Of a DNA stretch of 64,000 bases, positions 1 to 9,964 are shown piece by piece. Numbering within the stretch: the first letter of the stretch is position 1; each line of letters opens with the position of its first letter. Source of the stretch: Haematococcus lacustris (lineage: Eukaryota > Chlorophyta > Chlorophyceae > Chlamydomonadales > Haematococcaceae); the NCBI GenBank assembly GCA_030144725.1, contig JASKMD010000008.1:15532716-15596715 (forward strand). Direction: 5' to 3'. The notes below the pieces were generated by a model. It was not told the DNA's origin and made no database searches. It saw nothing but the letters and a program-made list of their open reading frames with translations. The position numbers and the translations under genes were made by a program.

Positions 1-379
1 GTTCCCTAGTGCTCTCCTAATGCTCTCATAGAAATGCAGGGCCTAGTGATGTACGAGGAGGCTGCAGTATGGAGTGCATCATAGTGTGCACTCTGCAACT
101 GGTCAGTGAAGACTCCTCACACATGTATCAGGACATATGGTGGAGGGACAGGAGGTACAGACCCACACCCCGCAGGAGTCATCTTGGAGTGGTGTAGTGG
201 TCAGGGCTTGGCATGACGCTCAGCATGGCGCTTAGAATTCAATGCTTAAGTGGGCCAAGCACGGTTGCCACAGTTGCGTCGACTTGCGCAGGGCTGAGCT
301 CAGGCCAGGATGCCTTCACAAAGCCAAGCACAGCAGTCTTGATGACCTGGCGCCACAAAATGCTTGGCAGCCAAATATA
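1..379. other. No recognisable gene
   Basis: No convincing open frame, RNA gene or repeat is visible here. The only landmark is that the following bases (380-545) match the tail of a Fanzor-like element on the opposite strand, so part of this stretch could be the flank of that insertion. Confidence 0.5.
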
Positions 380-545
380 GCTAACTCAACATGGAACACG
401 ATGTTTGACTGTGGGTAATCTTGCTCGGCTACGCATCAACTGTTGCTTCCTCGATCACACGGTTCACGACTACAAATTTCACACCGATGGCACTCTCTCC
501 CCCTAGATGAGGCATCTCATCAAAACTAAAAACTCGATGCCACAT
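380..545 (-). repeat. Diverged inverted copy of the Fanzor-element 3' tail
   Basis: Read on the minus strand, this stretch follows the non-coding sequence found directly downstream of the two Fanzor-like remnants at 2256-2475 and 57203-57425. Shared blocks include TGACTGTGGGTAATC, a GACTACAAA...CACCGATGGCACTCT block and CTCATCAAAACTAA, all in the same order and spacing. Divergence is clearly higher than between the other two copies. No matching C-terminal coding sequence is seen upstream on the minus strand, so this is an isolated tail. Homology is read by eye; function (guide RNA or element end) is inference. Confidence 0.6.
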
Positions 546-1060
546 GACCTGCCAATGTGGGTTTAGCCTGAGCGGCGAGCTACTGAGATCTCGCCCAGCT
601 GCAATGGAGGCTACAGTGGCAGCTGCCGAGACATCAGCAGGGGCAGCAGGAGCAACATGGCTGTGTAGTTTGCCACAGCTGTAGCGTGGCTTGCCTACCT
701 GCAAGCTGGCAGCTTCGTGGCCCCTTCTAAACATGGTGGGGTATTGAGGGTGGGCGGGTCCCTGGCCATGTCCCGGGCCATTGGAAGTGAGGCTGCTGCC
801 GCATGGGGCGTGACCAGCTGTGCGTTGAGCCAAGGACCAGGGCGCATCTCCTCCCGGTCGCCTAGCCATGATGTGCGTTATCGAAAGCCCCAAGGTGGGC
901 GGCTAAGGCGCATGGCTGACGGCTCGAGCATTGTAAGTCATGACTGGCAACATGGGATCAGTCCATACATCATGGTAGTGAGGCTACTGTGCCAGACCAG
1001 CTATGATCTACACTGTACGGACAAGCTCAGCGTGCGTCGCAGCGTTGTTGCTGTCTGGCT
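546..1060. other. No recognisable gene
   Basis: Open frames here have no recognisable domain and lie on both strands in a low-complexity, GC-rich setting. Nothing is supported. Confidence 0.4.
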
Positions 1061-1061
1061 A

Positions 1062-1483
1062 CTAACCCTGACCCTGACCCTGACCCTGACCCTGACCCAG
1101 ACCCAGACCCAGACCCAGACCCAGACCCAGACCTAGACCCAGACCCAGACCCAGACCCAGACCCTGACCCTGACCCTGACCCTGACCCTGACCCTGACCC
1201 TGACCCTGACCCTGACCCTGACCCTGACCCTGACCCTGACCCTGACCCTGACCCTGACCCTGACCCTGACCCAGACCCAGACCCAGACCCAGACCCAGAC
1301 CCAGACCTAGACCCAGACCCAGACCCAGACCCAGACCCAGACCCAGACCCTGACCCTGACCCTGACCCTGACCCTGACCCTGACCCTGACCCTGACCCTG
1401 ACCCTGACCCTGACCCTGACCCTGACCCTGACCCTGACCCTGACCCTGACCCTGACCCTGACCCTGACCCTGACCCTGACCTG
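1062..1483. repeat. CCCTGA/CCCAGA hexanucleotide array
   Basis: About 420 bp of tandem hexamers. Blocks of CCCTGA alternate with blocks of CCCAGA, and a CCTAGA variant unit appears once in each of the two main CCCAGA blocks (about 1129 and 1307), so the array has been amplified in larger segments. On the minus strand it encodes a Ser-Gly repeat frame that is only a by-product. It is not the TTTAGGG or TTTTAGGG telomere repeat of green algae. It directly precedes the Fanzor-like remnant. Confidence 0.9.
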
Positions 1484-1557
1484 ACCCGCCCTGCAGGTGG
1501 TGAATGGGATGAAGTGGGTGTCACGCCACCACTACCACCAGAGAGAGAGAGAGGGGA

Positions 1558-2255
1558 GTGGTTGTGTTCCTGGGCGCGGGCAACTTCAGCCAGGGTGGGT
1601 GGAAGGCGGGGGCGGTGCGGGAGGGGTTTCGCAGGGTGGTGCAGCAGCCCAGCAGGCCCAGCGCGTTTGACAGGCCTAACAGGCTGGTGATCGTGGATGA
1701 GTTCCGCACCAGCCATGTCAGCTCGTCAGTGCATGCCCGCCAGCCTTGTGAGCTGCACCTGCCAGATGACCGGCCTAGGCCCGCAGACTGGGTACCCCCA
1801 GCAGGCCAGGTCAACCCGCGGCTGGTGCGCCCAGCCTGGAGCCAGCGGCATGCTAAGGTTGTGCGGGGCCTGTCGTGGTGCCATCAGGTGCCGCCCAACC
1901 CTCCTCCCCCTCCCCCTGCCCAGGCCCCCCCCGCCCAGGCCCCCCCCCCCCCTCCCCTGCCCAGCCCCTCCCTGCAGCACCTGGCCCAGCCCCACGACCC
2001 CAGGCCCCCCTTGGGGGCAGGTGGCCGAACCGGGACACCAACGGGTGCCTGAACTTGCAACGCATTGGGGAGAGCATGCAGCGCCCCCTGCAGCTGTGCA
2101 GCTGGAAGGACGTGGAGGCTTTGCCCCCCATTGGCAAGGAGTACCAGCAGGGCTACAAGCGGGTCAATGACCGGCTGCCAGAGGTCAAGCAGAGGCTGCA
2201 CCGGGCTGCAGAGTACCGGCGGGGCATTGATGGACGGTCCCGCAACAACGCATAG
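1558..2255 (+). pseudogene. Fanzor-like RuvC nuclease, C-terminal remnant (copy 1)
   Basis: Two open frames together give the C-terminal half of a Fanzor/IS607-type TnpB protein. The first (from 1558) contains a VVFLGAGNFSQ strand followed by VDEFRTS, the signature carrying the relocated RuvC glutamate in Fanzors and some TnpBs, and a degraded zinc-ribbon region ending in a VRGL.WCH motif. The second (to the TAG at 2253-2255) contains RDTNGCLNLQRIGESMQRP, which fits the RDxNxxLN signature with the last catalytic aspartate, then a basic tail. The frames are offset inside a poly-C, proline-rich linker (about 1900-1980), so the copy is frameshifted there unless an intron is spliced. The N-terminal half is missing, replaced by the hexamer array. 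A close copy lies at 56518-57202. Family assignment rests on motifs only; it could also be called a transposon-encoded TnpB-like protein. Confidence 0.6.
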
Positions 2256-2475
2256 GGCCTGGTAGTTTTACACAGGATGTCAGCCTTACAAAAGCATTTA
2301 AGCTGTTTATTTTGATGAGGTGCCCAGTGGTCGAGGGGGAAAGAGTGTCATCGATGTGGGGTTGGCAGTCATCAAGGGTGCGACCGAGGATGCTACAACT
2401 TGTTTGGAGTAGCTGAGTGAGATTACCCACAGGCAAACATGTTGTTCCATGTTGGACAAGTTTTGTTTGGGCTGT
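2256..2475 (+). ncRNA. Conserved 3' tail of Fanzor-like copy 1 (candidate omega RNA)
   Basis: Starting at the stop codon, about 220 bp match the sequence after copy 2 (57203-57425) at roughly 85-90 percent by eye, with a few small indels, including CATTTAAGCTGTT, TTTTGATGAGGTGCCCAGTG, GTGCGACCGAGGATGCT and GAGATTACCCACAG. Similarity stops just after GGACAAGTTTTGTTTG in both copies, which should mark the right end of the mobile unit. In OMEGA systems the guide RNA is encoded at the 3' end of the tnpB or fanzor gene up to the element's right end. That role here is inference. Confidence 0.4.
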
Positions 2476-3486
2476 CTGGCCATTGTTCAAGGGGGTGAGC
2501 AAGGGATGGGGTGAGCAGGGGATAGGTCAGCGAACTCATGCGTCAAACTTTGCACTTCCCTGGCCGTGCTTGCGTGATTGGCTCATGTTGTACAGCATAG
2601 TTGCATAGTCGCCTCCATTGCAGCATCCCTATTCATCCCGCATTAACACTCGTTTTAAGCAAACATCTCCTGCAGGGTGGCGGTCTGTGACTAGGTGGGA
2701 TGGTGTGTGTGTTGACCTCCACTACACGTTGATCTCTCCACTCCTTCATCCATTGGCACCCTCTACACGCAAACACACACACGCGTGACAAGGAGTGATG
2801 CCAAGGTGTTGACCCGTGGGCGTTTCTCCCTCTGCTGTCATGCCCTCCATGCCTTCAACCCCCATTTCTGCGCCATGCTTTCTCCTCATGCAGCCGCTGG
2901 ACTCGCTGCCAAGGCCCACAGCGTGAATATTACCTACTTGCATCTTTCAGGGCTGCAACCCCCATCTCTGTGGAATACCCCCTCTTTTACCCTCTGGGCG
3001 CAAGACCTCAAGCCACTGTCAAGCCTGACATCATCATCACCACCACCACCACCATGAGACCACCTTTGTCACCATCAACTGGCAATCGCTGCTTTGCCGT
3101 GCAATCGTGTACAGACAGCACGGAGCAATGCCCATGTCGCACTCTACCCACAGGCCTGCTTGGCACCCCGTCAGACTACCCCAACAATGCCAGATTTGGG
3201 CATGTGGCCGACATGCCCCAGTCGATGTAGGCGCTCCTCTGGCAAAAGAGGTCGGATGCCTGGCTTCTCACACTCATACACCTCCTCATAGCTACCCACA
3301 TCGGGTCCTGGGCTAATGTGTGGGGCATGACACAGCCATATGGCACCGCACACGACTCAGCAGGTGCATCCAGCAGGGCGGGTACACCCAGGGCCTTGAA
3401 GACCCTTATGTGGGTGCTGCTGCCCTCTGGGCCATGTGGAGTCTGCGCAGCTGGTGTGTCATGCAGCTACTGCACCTTAAATCACT
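2476..3486. other. No recognisable gene
   Basis: Short open frames only, none with a recognisable domain; a small CACCAC run lies near 3040-3053. It sits between the Fanzor-like tail and the last exon of the membrane-protein gene on the minus strand, whose 3' UTR may reach into it. Confidence 0.4.
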
Positions 3487-4999
3487 CTACTTGTCCAGCC
3501 TGCGTGAAGGGGAGTTCAGCCACAGCCCATTGCGCAGTTTGACATAGCGGTAGGAGGCCCGGAACTCCCACACACCATATGCCCACGCAAAGCTGTTGCT
3601 CAGCACATGGATCAGCCGCCAGCGCAGCCCCACCCCAAAGAATGGCCAGATCAGCACCGCCAGCGGGTAATAAGGCAGGGACACGTGCGCAGGGACCGCC
3701 ACTGCCGCCCCACCCAGCTGCCCTGCACTGTGGACCCCTGCTGACATGGCTGACTTTGGCTGCAGGGGGGCTGGGTCAGGGTGAGGCCAGGCACCGCCCT
3801 CTGGGGTTGACCACCTCCCTGGGCCTGCTGCTGCTGCTGCTGCCGCCAGCAGGTCTGGTAGCCCTGGACTGCTGCCTTGGCCTTCCACACCAGGCTGGCT
3901 GGGAACAGGCGCAGAGGCTGCACCTGTGCTGCCATGCCACCAGGCTGACAGGCGTGGCAGCAGCTGGCTTGACAGCAGGCACCACGCCGAGCTCTGCTCC
4001 AGCTGGTACTGGTAGGAGGTCCAGGGAGAGGAGGAGTGGGTAAAGGGGGAGGAGGTGGGGCCAGGGGGTGCAGGGGTGAGGAGGACGGCAGGGCCGCCTC
4101 CACATGTCCCTGAGCGGCACCAGGGCTCCAGGTTGAGGTGGGGCGGCACCTGCAGCACCCAACACCCTGCACCTTGACCCACTGTGGTCTGGCAGGGTGG
4201 GCTGGCTGCCGCTGCTGAAGCGGTGTGCCTGCTGGCCAGCCTATGCCACCCTTCTTCCATGCATGGCTACCTCCATGGCCACATTGGCCCCACTCTGCAT
4301 GGCCCCACCCTGCATGGCCCCACCCTGCATGGGCCCGGTGTAGCTGCTGCCCTGCTGTGCTGCTGCCCTCACCTACCTGGGTTATGCCTGACAGGCGCTG
4401 CACTGCCCACACCACCACACAGTAGTAGAGCAGGATGGCAGCCAGGCCCAGCAGCAGCGCGCGCCGGGCACCTACTCGAGCGGCGGTGCGGTAAGCGGCG
4501 GCCAGCAGGGCGGTGTGGATCAGCACATGCGTCAGCGTGAACACCTGCGGGTGGCAATGCAGTCAGGTTGAGTGGCCAGGTGCATGGAGCGCTGCATGGT
4601 CAGTAGCGTGCAAGCATGCTGTAAACACGGCATGAATGGTGCTGGGATGCACCCGCTGCACCTGGGCTGACCCTATGCTTGTCGAAACAAAGCAATGTGC
4701 ACACGGTGCTTGGTCTGGCCTGCAAGCTTGCTGGCACACAACAGCTGTGGTGGAGTTGACCGGGCGGGGCGGAGGGGCGGGGCGGGGTAGGGCAGGGCGG
4801 ATGGTGTGTTGCCTACACTGTCAACCTGCAGCAGAGCTGCCCAGGAAGGGTTTGAGCCATTGCCCGGCAGCAGGCAGGTCAGGGCCCTCACCAGGAAGTT
4901 GAGGGTGCCACTGAGGGTGCCACACAGCCCAGGCCAGGCAGCACAGCCCGCAGTGAGCGCCCCAATCAGCACACTGCCGCCACCCAGCTCACATGCCAC
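3487..4999 (-). CDS. Multi-pass membrane protein, three 3'-terminal exons (unrecognised family)
   Basis: Three minus-strand exons fit together in phase 0: 4892-4999 (36 codons, after a GCGCCAG acceptor, ending at a CTG/GTGAGG donor), 4377-4544 (56 codons, after CCGCAG, ending CAG/GTAGGT) and 3487-3717 (76 codons plus stop, after GGGCAG). The first splice joins NFL to VFTLTH and completes a hydrophobic segment. Several membrane helices are evident: GGSVLIGALTAG, the VFTLTHVLIHTALLAAA stretch, ALLLGLAAILLYYCVVVWAV, and YYPLAVLIWPFFGVG. The C-terminus is polar (LRNGLWLNSPSRRLDK). I do not recognise the family; a weak resemblance to the last helices of GT2 glycosyltransferases is not enough for a name. 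Upstream exons are not located. The F-box exon at 5623-5712 also ends in phase 0, so the two could conceivably belong to one transcript, though the domain mix makes separate genes more likely. Confidence 0.55.
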
Positions 5000-5622
5000 C
5001 TGGCGCCAGCAGACATGGAGACAGGCAGGCTGGTGGGGTATGAAGCATAGGAGGATGGGAGGAGGGGTGGTGGCAGCTGGGCAGGGTAGGCCAGAATACG
5101 GCTGGGCCTGGGCCTGACAACGACCAGCTTGCACTTGTTTTGATTTGGAGAAGTGATGGGTTCAGGGCATCAAGGTGCCGGAGGCTGCTCTGCCTGCCCT
5201 GTTGGGGTTAGTGAGCTGGCAATGCCTGAGGAGTAAGCCAGATGAGCTGGCGATGCCTTGTCAGCTGGTACTGCTGGGGTCGCTAGAGTGTGTGCTGGCC
5301 TGTGTCCAGCAAGCACTGCCGCCCAGCACTGCCGCTGGACACTGCTCATGCTATCCCCTCTGTCATCAGAGCTGCAGCAGGTGCAGCGTCATGCTTGCCT
5401 GTGCACAGCAGCTGCAGCAGGGCCACCTGGTCACAAGATTGCAACAAGAGAGCCTCGCCCTGCATGCAATGCCAGCTGCATGTGAACTTGCAAATAATGT
5501 CACATTGCAAAGCTACATGAGGCACTTAGACGGGAGCCAGCCCATCTGCCCGACCTGGTTGAAGACGCAAGGCGCCCAGACCTCCCGCCTGCCCATTGCT
5601 AACCTTGGCCTCCTACCCTCAC
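5000..5622. other. Intergenic or intronic, nothing recognised
   Basis: Lies between the membrane-protein exons and the F-box exons, all on the minus strand. It probably holds introns, a missing first exon of the membrane protein and/or the 3' end of the F-box gene. No exon could be supported by both phase and splice sites. Confidence 0.4.
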
Positions 5623-6848
5623 CTCCCGCTTCATGTAGGTGCCATGCTGGTCGAGGGTGATGCGCCGCACTAGGCGACGCTTCTCAGTCAGAGCACGGAT
5701 GTTGTCCTCTGACTGAGAGCAGTGGGCAGCATGACAAGTGACAGGCGGCTGCTATGGCCATGGCTAGGGAGGTGGCAGACTCAGCAGCGGCGGGAGCAAC
5801 AGCACTGCACGGCGCCATAGGATCAGCAGCAGCTGAGGCAGCAACAGTGGCAGCAACAGTGGCAGCACCCGTGGCAGCAGCGGTGGCGGCAGCAGTGGCA
5901 GCAGTGCAACATGCGCCCTGGCAGCGCTGGCAGGTAAGTGACATCAGGGAGCAGTGTGAGGGGAGGGGGTCGCAGGAGCTGCAGTGGCCTAGTCAGGTAC
6001 ATGGGGCTGCTGTTAAAGGGCCTGACCTGCAGCGATAGGTCCGGGCGAGCGAGCAGCAGGGCCTTGCACGCCTCACGCATGCGCCTGGCAGGAATGCAGT
6101 GAAACAGGCAGGCAGGCAGTGAGGGGCTTGGGAGCAGTATGGCCATGGGGCAATCAAGTAGCCAGGCACGCAAGTATGCAGACTAGCAGGCATGGAGACG
6201 GGCAGAATCAGTCAATTCAAGGTCAACTGCATGTAGCAGTGGCTGACGAGGTCAACCCAAGGTCAAGTGCATGTTGCAGTGGCCAGCAGCAGATTGATGG
6301 CCCAGCTGTCCTGCTGCAGCTGGTGCTCTCTCAGCCCACCTGCATGTCATGGACAGCCGTGCTACATCAGCCAAGCCAGGGTCTGTGGCTATGCCCATGG
6401 ACGTCACAGTGCGCGGCACCATGCTGCTGCTGTGGGCGCGTGCCACAGGTCCTGCCTGCTGAGCGTAATGGATGGGGCCAGCTGCTCCGCTCGATGCCGG
6501 CTGAACGCCAGTCACATTGGAAGGTCGGTGCTGCAGCTTTTGGCTAGACGCGGGACGTAGGACTGTGTATCTGCCGCGGTCGGGTGGGCCCACCAGCTGC
6601 GACACTACCAGGACCAGCACGTCATCCGGGAGCTCCGTCAAGTTGCTGCAGGGCGCTGGGGAGGTTGTAACCAGCGCTACCGGTTTGACAGCAGCTGAGC
6701 AGTCCGTCTTGGACTTGTAAACTGAGCGTGGCGCTGCATCGTAGTCGTGCAGATCACCCTCGCCAGCATACGCCTGGTCCACTAGTGTTTGCCAGAACTG
6801 CACTTGGCCTTGTGAAAACCCCGGAGCTGCATGCTCCTTGGGCTTCAT
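5623..6848 (-). CDS. F-box domain protein, partial exon model
   Basis: The minus-strand start is taken as the ATG at 6846-6848 (MKPKEHAAPG). A first exon encodes TELPDDVLVLVVSQL, the start of an F-box. Then come a micro-exon around 6340-6382 (ADVARLSMTCR), an exon at 6027-6084 (RMREACKALLLARPDLSLQ) and an exon at 5623-5712 (SEDNIRALTEKRRLVRRITL and on to MKRE). The last three join in matching phases (TGC AG / G CGC, then CAG / TCA) with consensus splice sites, giving a continuous F-box second half. F-box proteins link substrates to SCF (SKP1-cullin) ubiquitin ligases. The first intron could not be phased cleanly, so its donor is uncertain or a frameshift is present, and the substrate-binding C-terminus was not found. 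A short degenerate GCAGCAGTGG repeat (about 5840-5910) lies in the intron. Confidence 0.55.
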
Positions 6849-7117
6849 TGACCTGCGCGATGTTCGACGTCGCTGCCGGATACGTTTACGTTTCCCGCAC
6901 AGGGTGTGACATAGGTGGTCCAAAAGACAGCAAGATATTACATAAGTAGTTGGGTGTTACTACCACCTACACTATTGCCTGACCCCTATGACAGGGCTGT
7001 AGCCTAGAGCTGGCATGACTGAACGCTGCTGGGCCATGGCCATAGGCCATAGGGTCATGGCCATAGGGTGTGACATAGGTGGTCCAAAATACGTAGTAGA
7101 TAACGACAAAACCGCCA
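6849..7117. other. Upstream region of the F-box gene with a duplicated 5' motif
   Basis: A motif of about 20 bp (GTGACATAGGTGGTCCAAAA) occurs at 6904-6923 and again at 7070-7089, and a partial form (TGGTCCAAAATACAGCAAGA) lies near 9483. It may be a dispersed repeat or an element end. Nothing else is recognised. Confidence 0.4.
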
Positions 7118-7139
7118 GTGGTCACCCCGGCCATTGGCC
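7118..7139 (+). repeat. Single terminal-repeat end of the 4-bp-TSD element family
   Basis: GGTCACCCCGGCCATTGGCC closely matches the 26-bp terminal inverted repeat of the element at 35677-37176. No partner end is visible nearby, so this is a truncated or solo end. Confidence 0.5.
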
Positions 7140-7260
7140 ATGCCAATGCGTGACAGGCCTGCGCATCGCATCACGCGCTAGTGAAGGGTAGCTGAAACTA
7201 TCGCGGTAAGTCACGCGCGCTGAAACTCGCGTATTAGACCCAGTGCTAAAGGGTTTAAAC

Positions 7261-7722
7261 CAGTGTTGTGAATCAATTTTCAGATTTTCAATGAAAATGA
7301 AAGTCTTTCATTGAAGAACTGAAAGAGTTTCATCGTCAGTGAAACTGAGCGGATGCCGCTGGTTCTCAGCCTATCCTTTCAAACGCGACTTGTTTGTAGG
7401 CCTGCACTGTTTGAAATGCAGAAATACTTAGGTTGTCAAAGGTCAGACATGCACAGCCATTTTAAAAGATGCAAGCCGTCCATGCTGTCCGTGGATCCGC
7501 CATCTGTGGCGCTTTCTGGCTTGCGCTTCTTCCGCTGTGGCTGTAGCGCGCTGGCGCCAACCAAGTTAATCACAGCACAGCCAATCACTCTGCAACACCC
7601 GATCTGCGATCTGACCGGGGGCAGCACCCGGCACTTTCAGATTTTCAGTGAAGACGTTCAGATTTTCAGATGAAAATTTTCATTGAAAATCTGAATGAAA
7701 ATCTGAAATTTTCACAACACTG
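7261..7722. mobile_element. hAT-like non-autonomous DNA transposon (462 bp)
   Basis: The ends are inverted copies: CAGTGTTGTGAATCAATTTT at the left and CAGTGTTGTGAAAATTTCAG read inward from the right. The element is flanked on both sides by GTTTAAAC (7253-7260 and 7723-7730). An 8-bp target duplication and a CAGTG start fit the hAT superfamily. The flank is itself palindromic, so it could instead be part of the terminal repeat. The subterminal regions are rich in TTTTCAGATTTTCA-type blocks in both orientations. Inside, the plus frame GCQRSDMHSHFKRC resembles the end of a BED zinc finger as found in hAT transposases, which suggests derivation by internal deletion. Confidence 0.6.
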
Positions 7723-7739
7723 GTTTAAACACGCGAGGC

Positions 7740-7990
7740 CGAGCATCCCTACAGCCCTCATGCAACACCAAAATAAAGCATGAGTTGTAATCAAACACAG
7801 GCTGCGAGATCATTATTGTAAAGGCTACTGACGGTGTGCCTACTGCCCACTCCAGCTCAGCCTTCTGGTGTGTGTGCCTCCAGGCTACTACTAGCAAGAG
7901 CCCTACCCTACTCTGTAGCTCTTACTCACACACATCCCCTTTGTGAGGGGTTTGGTATTTTGTTTTCTTGGGTTGTCTTGCTCCTGCTGG
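7740..7990 (-). ncRNA. Conserved 3' tail of the second Fanzor-like lineage
   Basis: On the minus strand this directly follows the stop codon of the exon at 7991-8183. A block of about 150 bp reappears at 63228-63385 in the same order: TGTGTGTGAG, then GGAGGCACACACACCAGA, then AATAATGA...TCGCAGCCTG. This is a tail different from that of copies 1 and 2. It is a candidate for the guide RNA and end of this lineage (inference). Fragments of it (ACAGGCTGCGAG, ACTAGCTCAAGC) also lie near 9513 and 9912. Confidence 0.35.
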
Positions 7991-8183
7991 CTACCGCTGC
8001 CACTTGCGCCGCCACTTACGCAGCAGGGCCTTGTCACGCAAGTACACCCACTCCTGGCCTGGCCTGCCTGGCTTTGGCATGGCTGGGCGGCCGTCCCAGT
8101 AGCACAGCTCAGTGGGACGTGGCCCTGGGCCAACTGCGCAGCGGCGAATGTTCAGCGCGGCTGACACGTCCCGGTCATAGAAC
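7991..8183 (-). pseudogene. Fanzor-like RuvC nuclease, final exon (second lineage)
   Basis: After a CATGTGCAG acceptor the exon encodes FYDRDVSAALNIRR, a textbook RDxNAAxNI motif (with Ser for Asn) that carries the third RuvC catalytic aspartate in TnpB and Fanzor proteins. It is followed by a family-typical ELCYWDGRPAMPKPG segment and a basic end (KALLRKWRRKWQR), then TAG. The exon is intact, but no DEFRTS or zinc-ribbon exon is found upstream on the minus strand within about 1.8 kb, so the locus appears truncated to its 3' end. Its sequence differs clearly from the remnants at 1.6, 52.5 and 57 kb, so it is a separate lineage. Confidence 0.6.
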
Positions 8184-9964
8184 CTGCACATGGGTGTGGG
8201 AGTTGCATGAAGTCAAGTCATGTGCCATGTCATGTGTCATTTCATGTGGGATTCAGGCGACCCCAACTGGCAAAAAATGACAGGAAATGATAGGAAGCCG
8301 ACCCCTGGTAATCAAAACGACGCCGCGTCTCAGCCACGTGGTTTCTATTTATGTTTCGCACATCCCTGGATAGAGGACTCTGTCAGCTATGCGGTGCAGC
8401 TTGTGACATTATATATTGTGCACTGTGCTGAGTGCTATGGCGGCTCAAATCTTGACATTCAAATTCATGCCAGTTTTGCTCATGCGGGCCTCGCCGCGAC
8501 CGACCGCCGCGACCGACGTGGCCCAGTAGCCTCTGCAAACAGTCAGGGACAGTCGCCGCAGTCAAAGCAATGCACATGGCACGTCAAACCGATGTAACGA
8601 CGCCCCTCCACCCATGCTCGGAAGTATACAAGGCTGCTGCATTGCTTGACCGCTTCGTGAGTAGTACCTACTACCTGGCCACTCGGTAAGGCCACTCAAG
8701 GTGTGTAGGCCATTGCTACATTACCTTGCTCGAAATGTTGGGTCCGATCCCTCCCGCCCGCCCTCCGCTTGCGTGTCGAGCTTGTGTCCAGCTCCGCCCT
8801 GATTGATGAACTGCCGTGCTTTCTTTTCCAGCAGCTGTGTCGTAGAGTTACGAACAGTTTAATGACTCGATATTCTAAAAAGTCACAGTGGTCAGCTTAC
8901 AACATGCCGATTTGTGCAAGGAGGTACTTTTCTGTGTGACTGGCGTGAGAGAGGAGCGCACCTCCCACATAACCCTGCGCGTTTGATGCAATGTCCAGTC
9001 ATCACTGGCCCCACGACGGTCTTCCGACACCGCCTGCAGCAATGAAAGGCTCGCGGAGCAAGCCTGGCGGGCTGAATTTAGATTGTACTTCTGGCTCGAT
9101 AGCAGGCGCAGCTCCATCACTGATGCCGTTACATACCACTAGAACAACCGATAGTGAGCAGCTGAGGTGTGTCCGCGCTCGCTTGCGCCGGCATGGGCTC
9201 CGATGCAAGGATTAACTCGCCGCTTGCCAGTAGATGCAAAGTAATTCGCAGGTGCCAATGCAACAAACGCTACCGAAATCGGTGCACTATGTAGCGAGAA
9301 CTTGCATGAAGATTACCAACCCCATGTTGGGACATCCTGAGTGGGATATGTTGCAGCCATGATCATGTGCATTGTTTGGTCAGTGCTTACCTGATGTTGT
9401 AGCTTGTTGAGCTCATCAAGCCCCTGACTTGGGAACGCTTCGCCTCGCTGTACACTGGCCGCAGCCACCTGCATGGACACATGGTCCAAAATACAGCAAG
9501 ATATTAAATACATAACAGGCTGCGAGTCGGGCGCCCCCAACTAACAGAAAACCTACTCCTGGTAGTAGGACGGCTGTAACTCTGCACTCACTGCGCCAAA
9601 CATTATGCTGGATGAATCACTATGTAGCCAACCCAGCCAGCTACCTTTGACCCATCCAGAATGATTATGCAGCCAGTAGGCCGTGCACAGCAAAGCATCA
9701 AAGTCCCTACTTCATATTTTAGCCATAGCGAGGCATGCAGTCATCGCTTCGACCGCCCGCGTCGCTTAGGCTGCTCTACATGAGCATGCGCGTCGGCAGC
9801 AGCAGTCGGATCGGAAAGCGGTTGCAGCTATGTGGCAATGAGCCCACCTCCCCCCCTTACATAGAGGGCAATGCCACAGCTCGACAGTTTGGACTTACAG
9901 CATGCTACTTACTAGCTCAAGCTCATCTAGCACAGTGCTACAAACGCTCATACTCAGATAAGCC
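8184..9964. other. No recognisable gene (1.8 kb)
   Basis: No domain, splice-supported exon or tandem repeat is seen. Scattered fragments resembling the tail at 7740-7990 lie near 9513 and 9912, and a TGGTCCAAAATACAGCAAGA motif near 9483 is shared with 6904-6930, so much of this may be old mobile DNA. Confidence 0.4.

Noticed and set aside
1062..1483. Interstitial telomere
   Set aside because: The unit (CCCTGA/GGGTCA) is not a known green-algal telomere repeat (TTTAGGG, TTTTAGGG).
1027..1716. Minus-strand Ser-Gly repeat frame of 229 codons
   Set aside because: It is the translation of the CCCTGA/CCCAGA array; no non-repetitive domain.
3651..4544. A single 297-codon minus-strand gene
   Set aside because: Reads through a consensus GTAGGT donor at 4376-4371; the splice model with 3487-3717 gives a better membrane protein.
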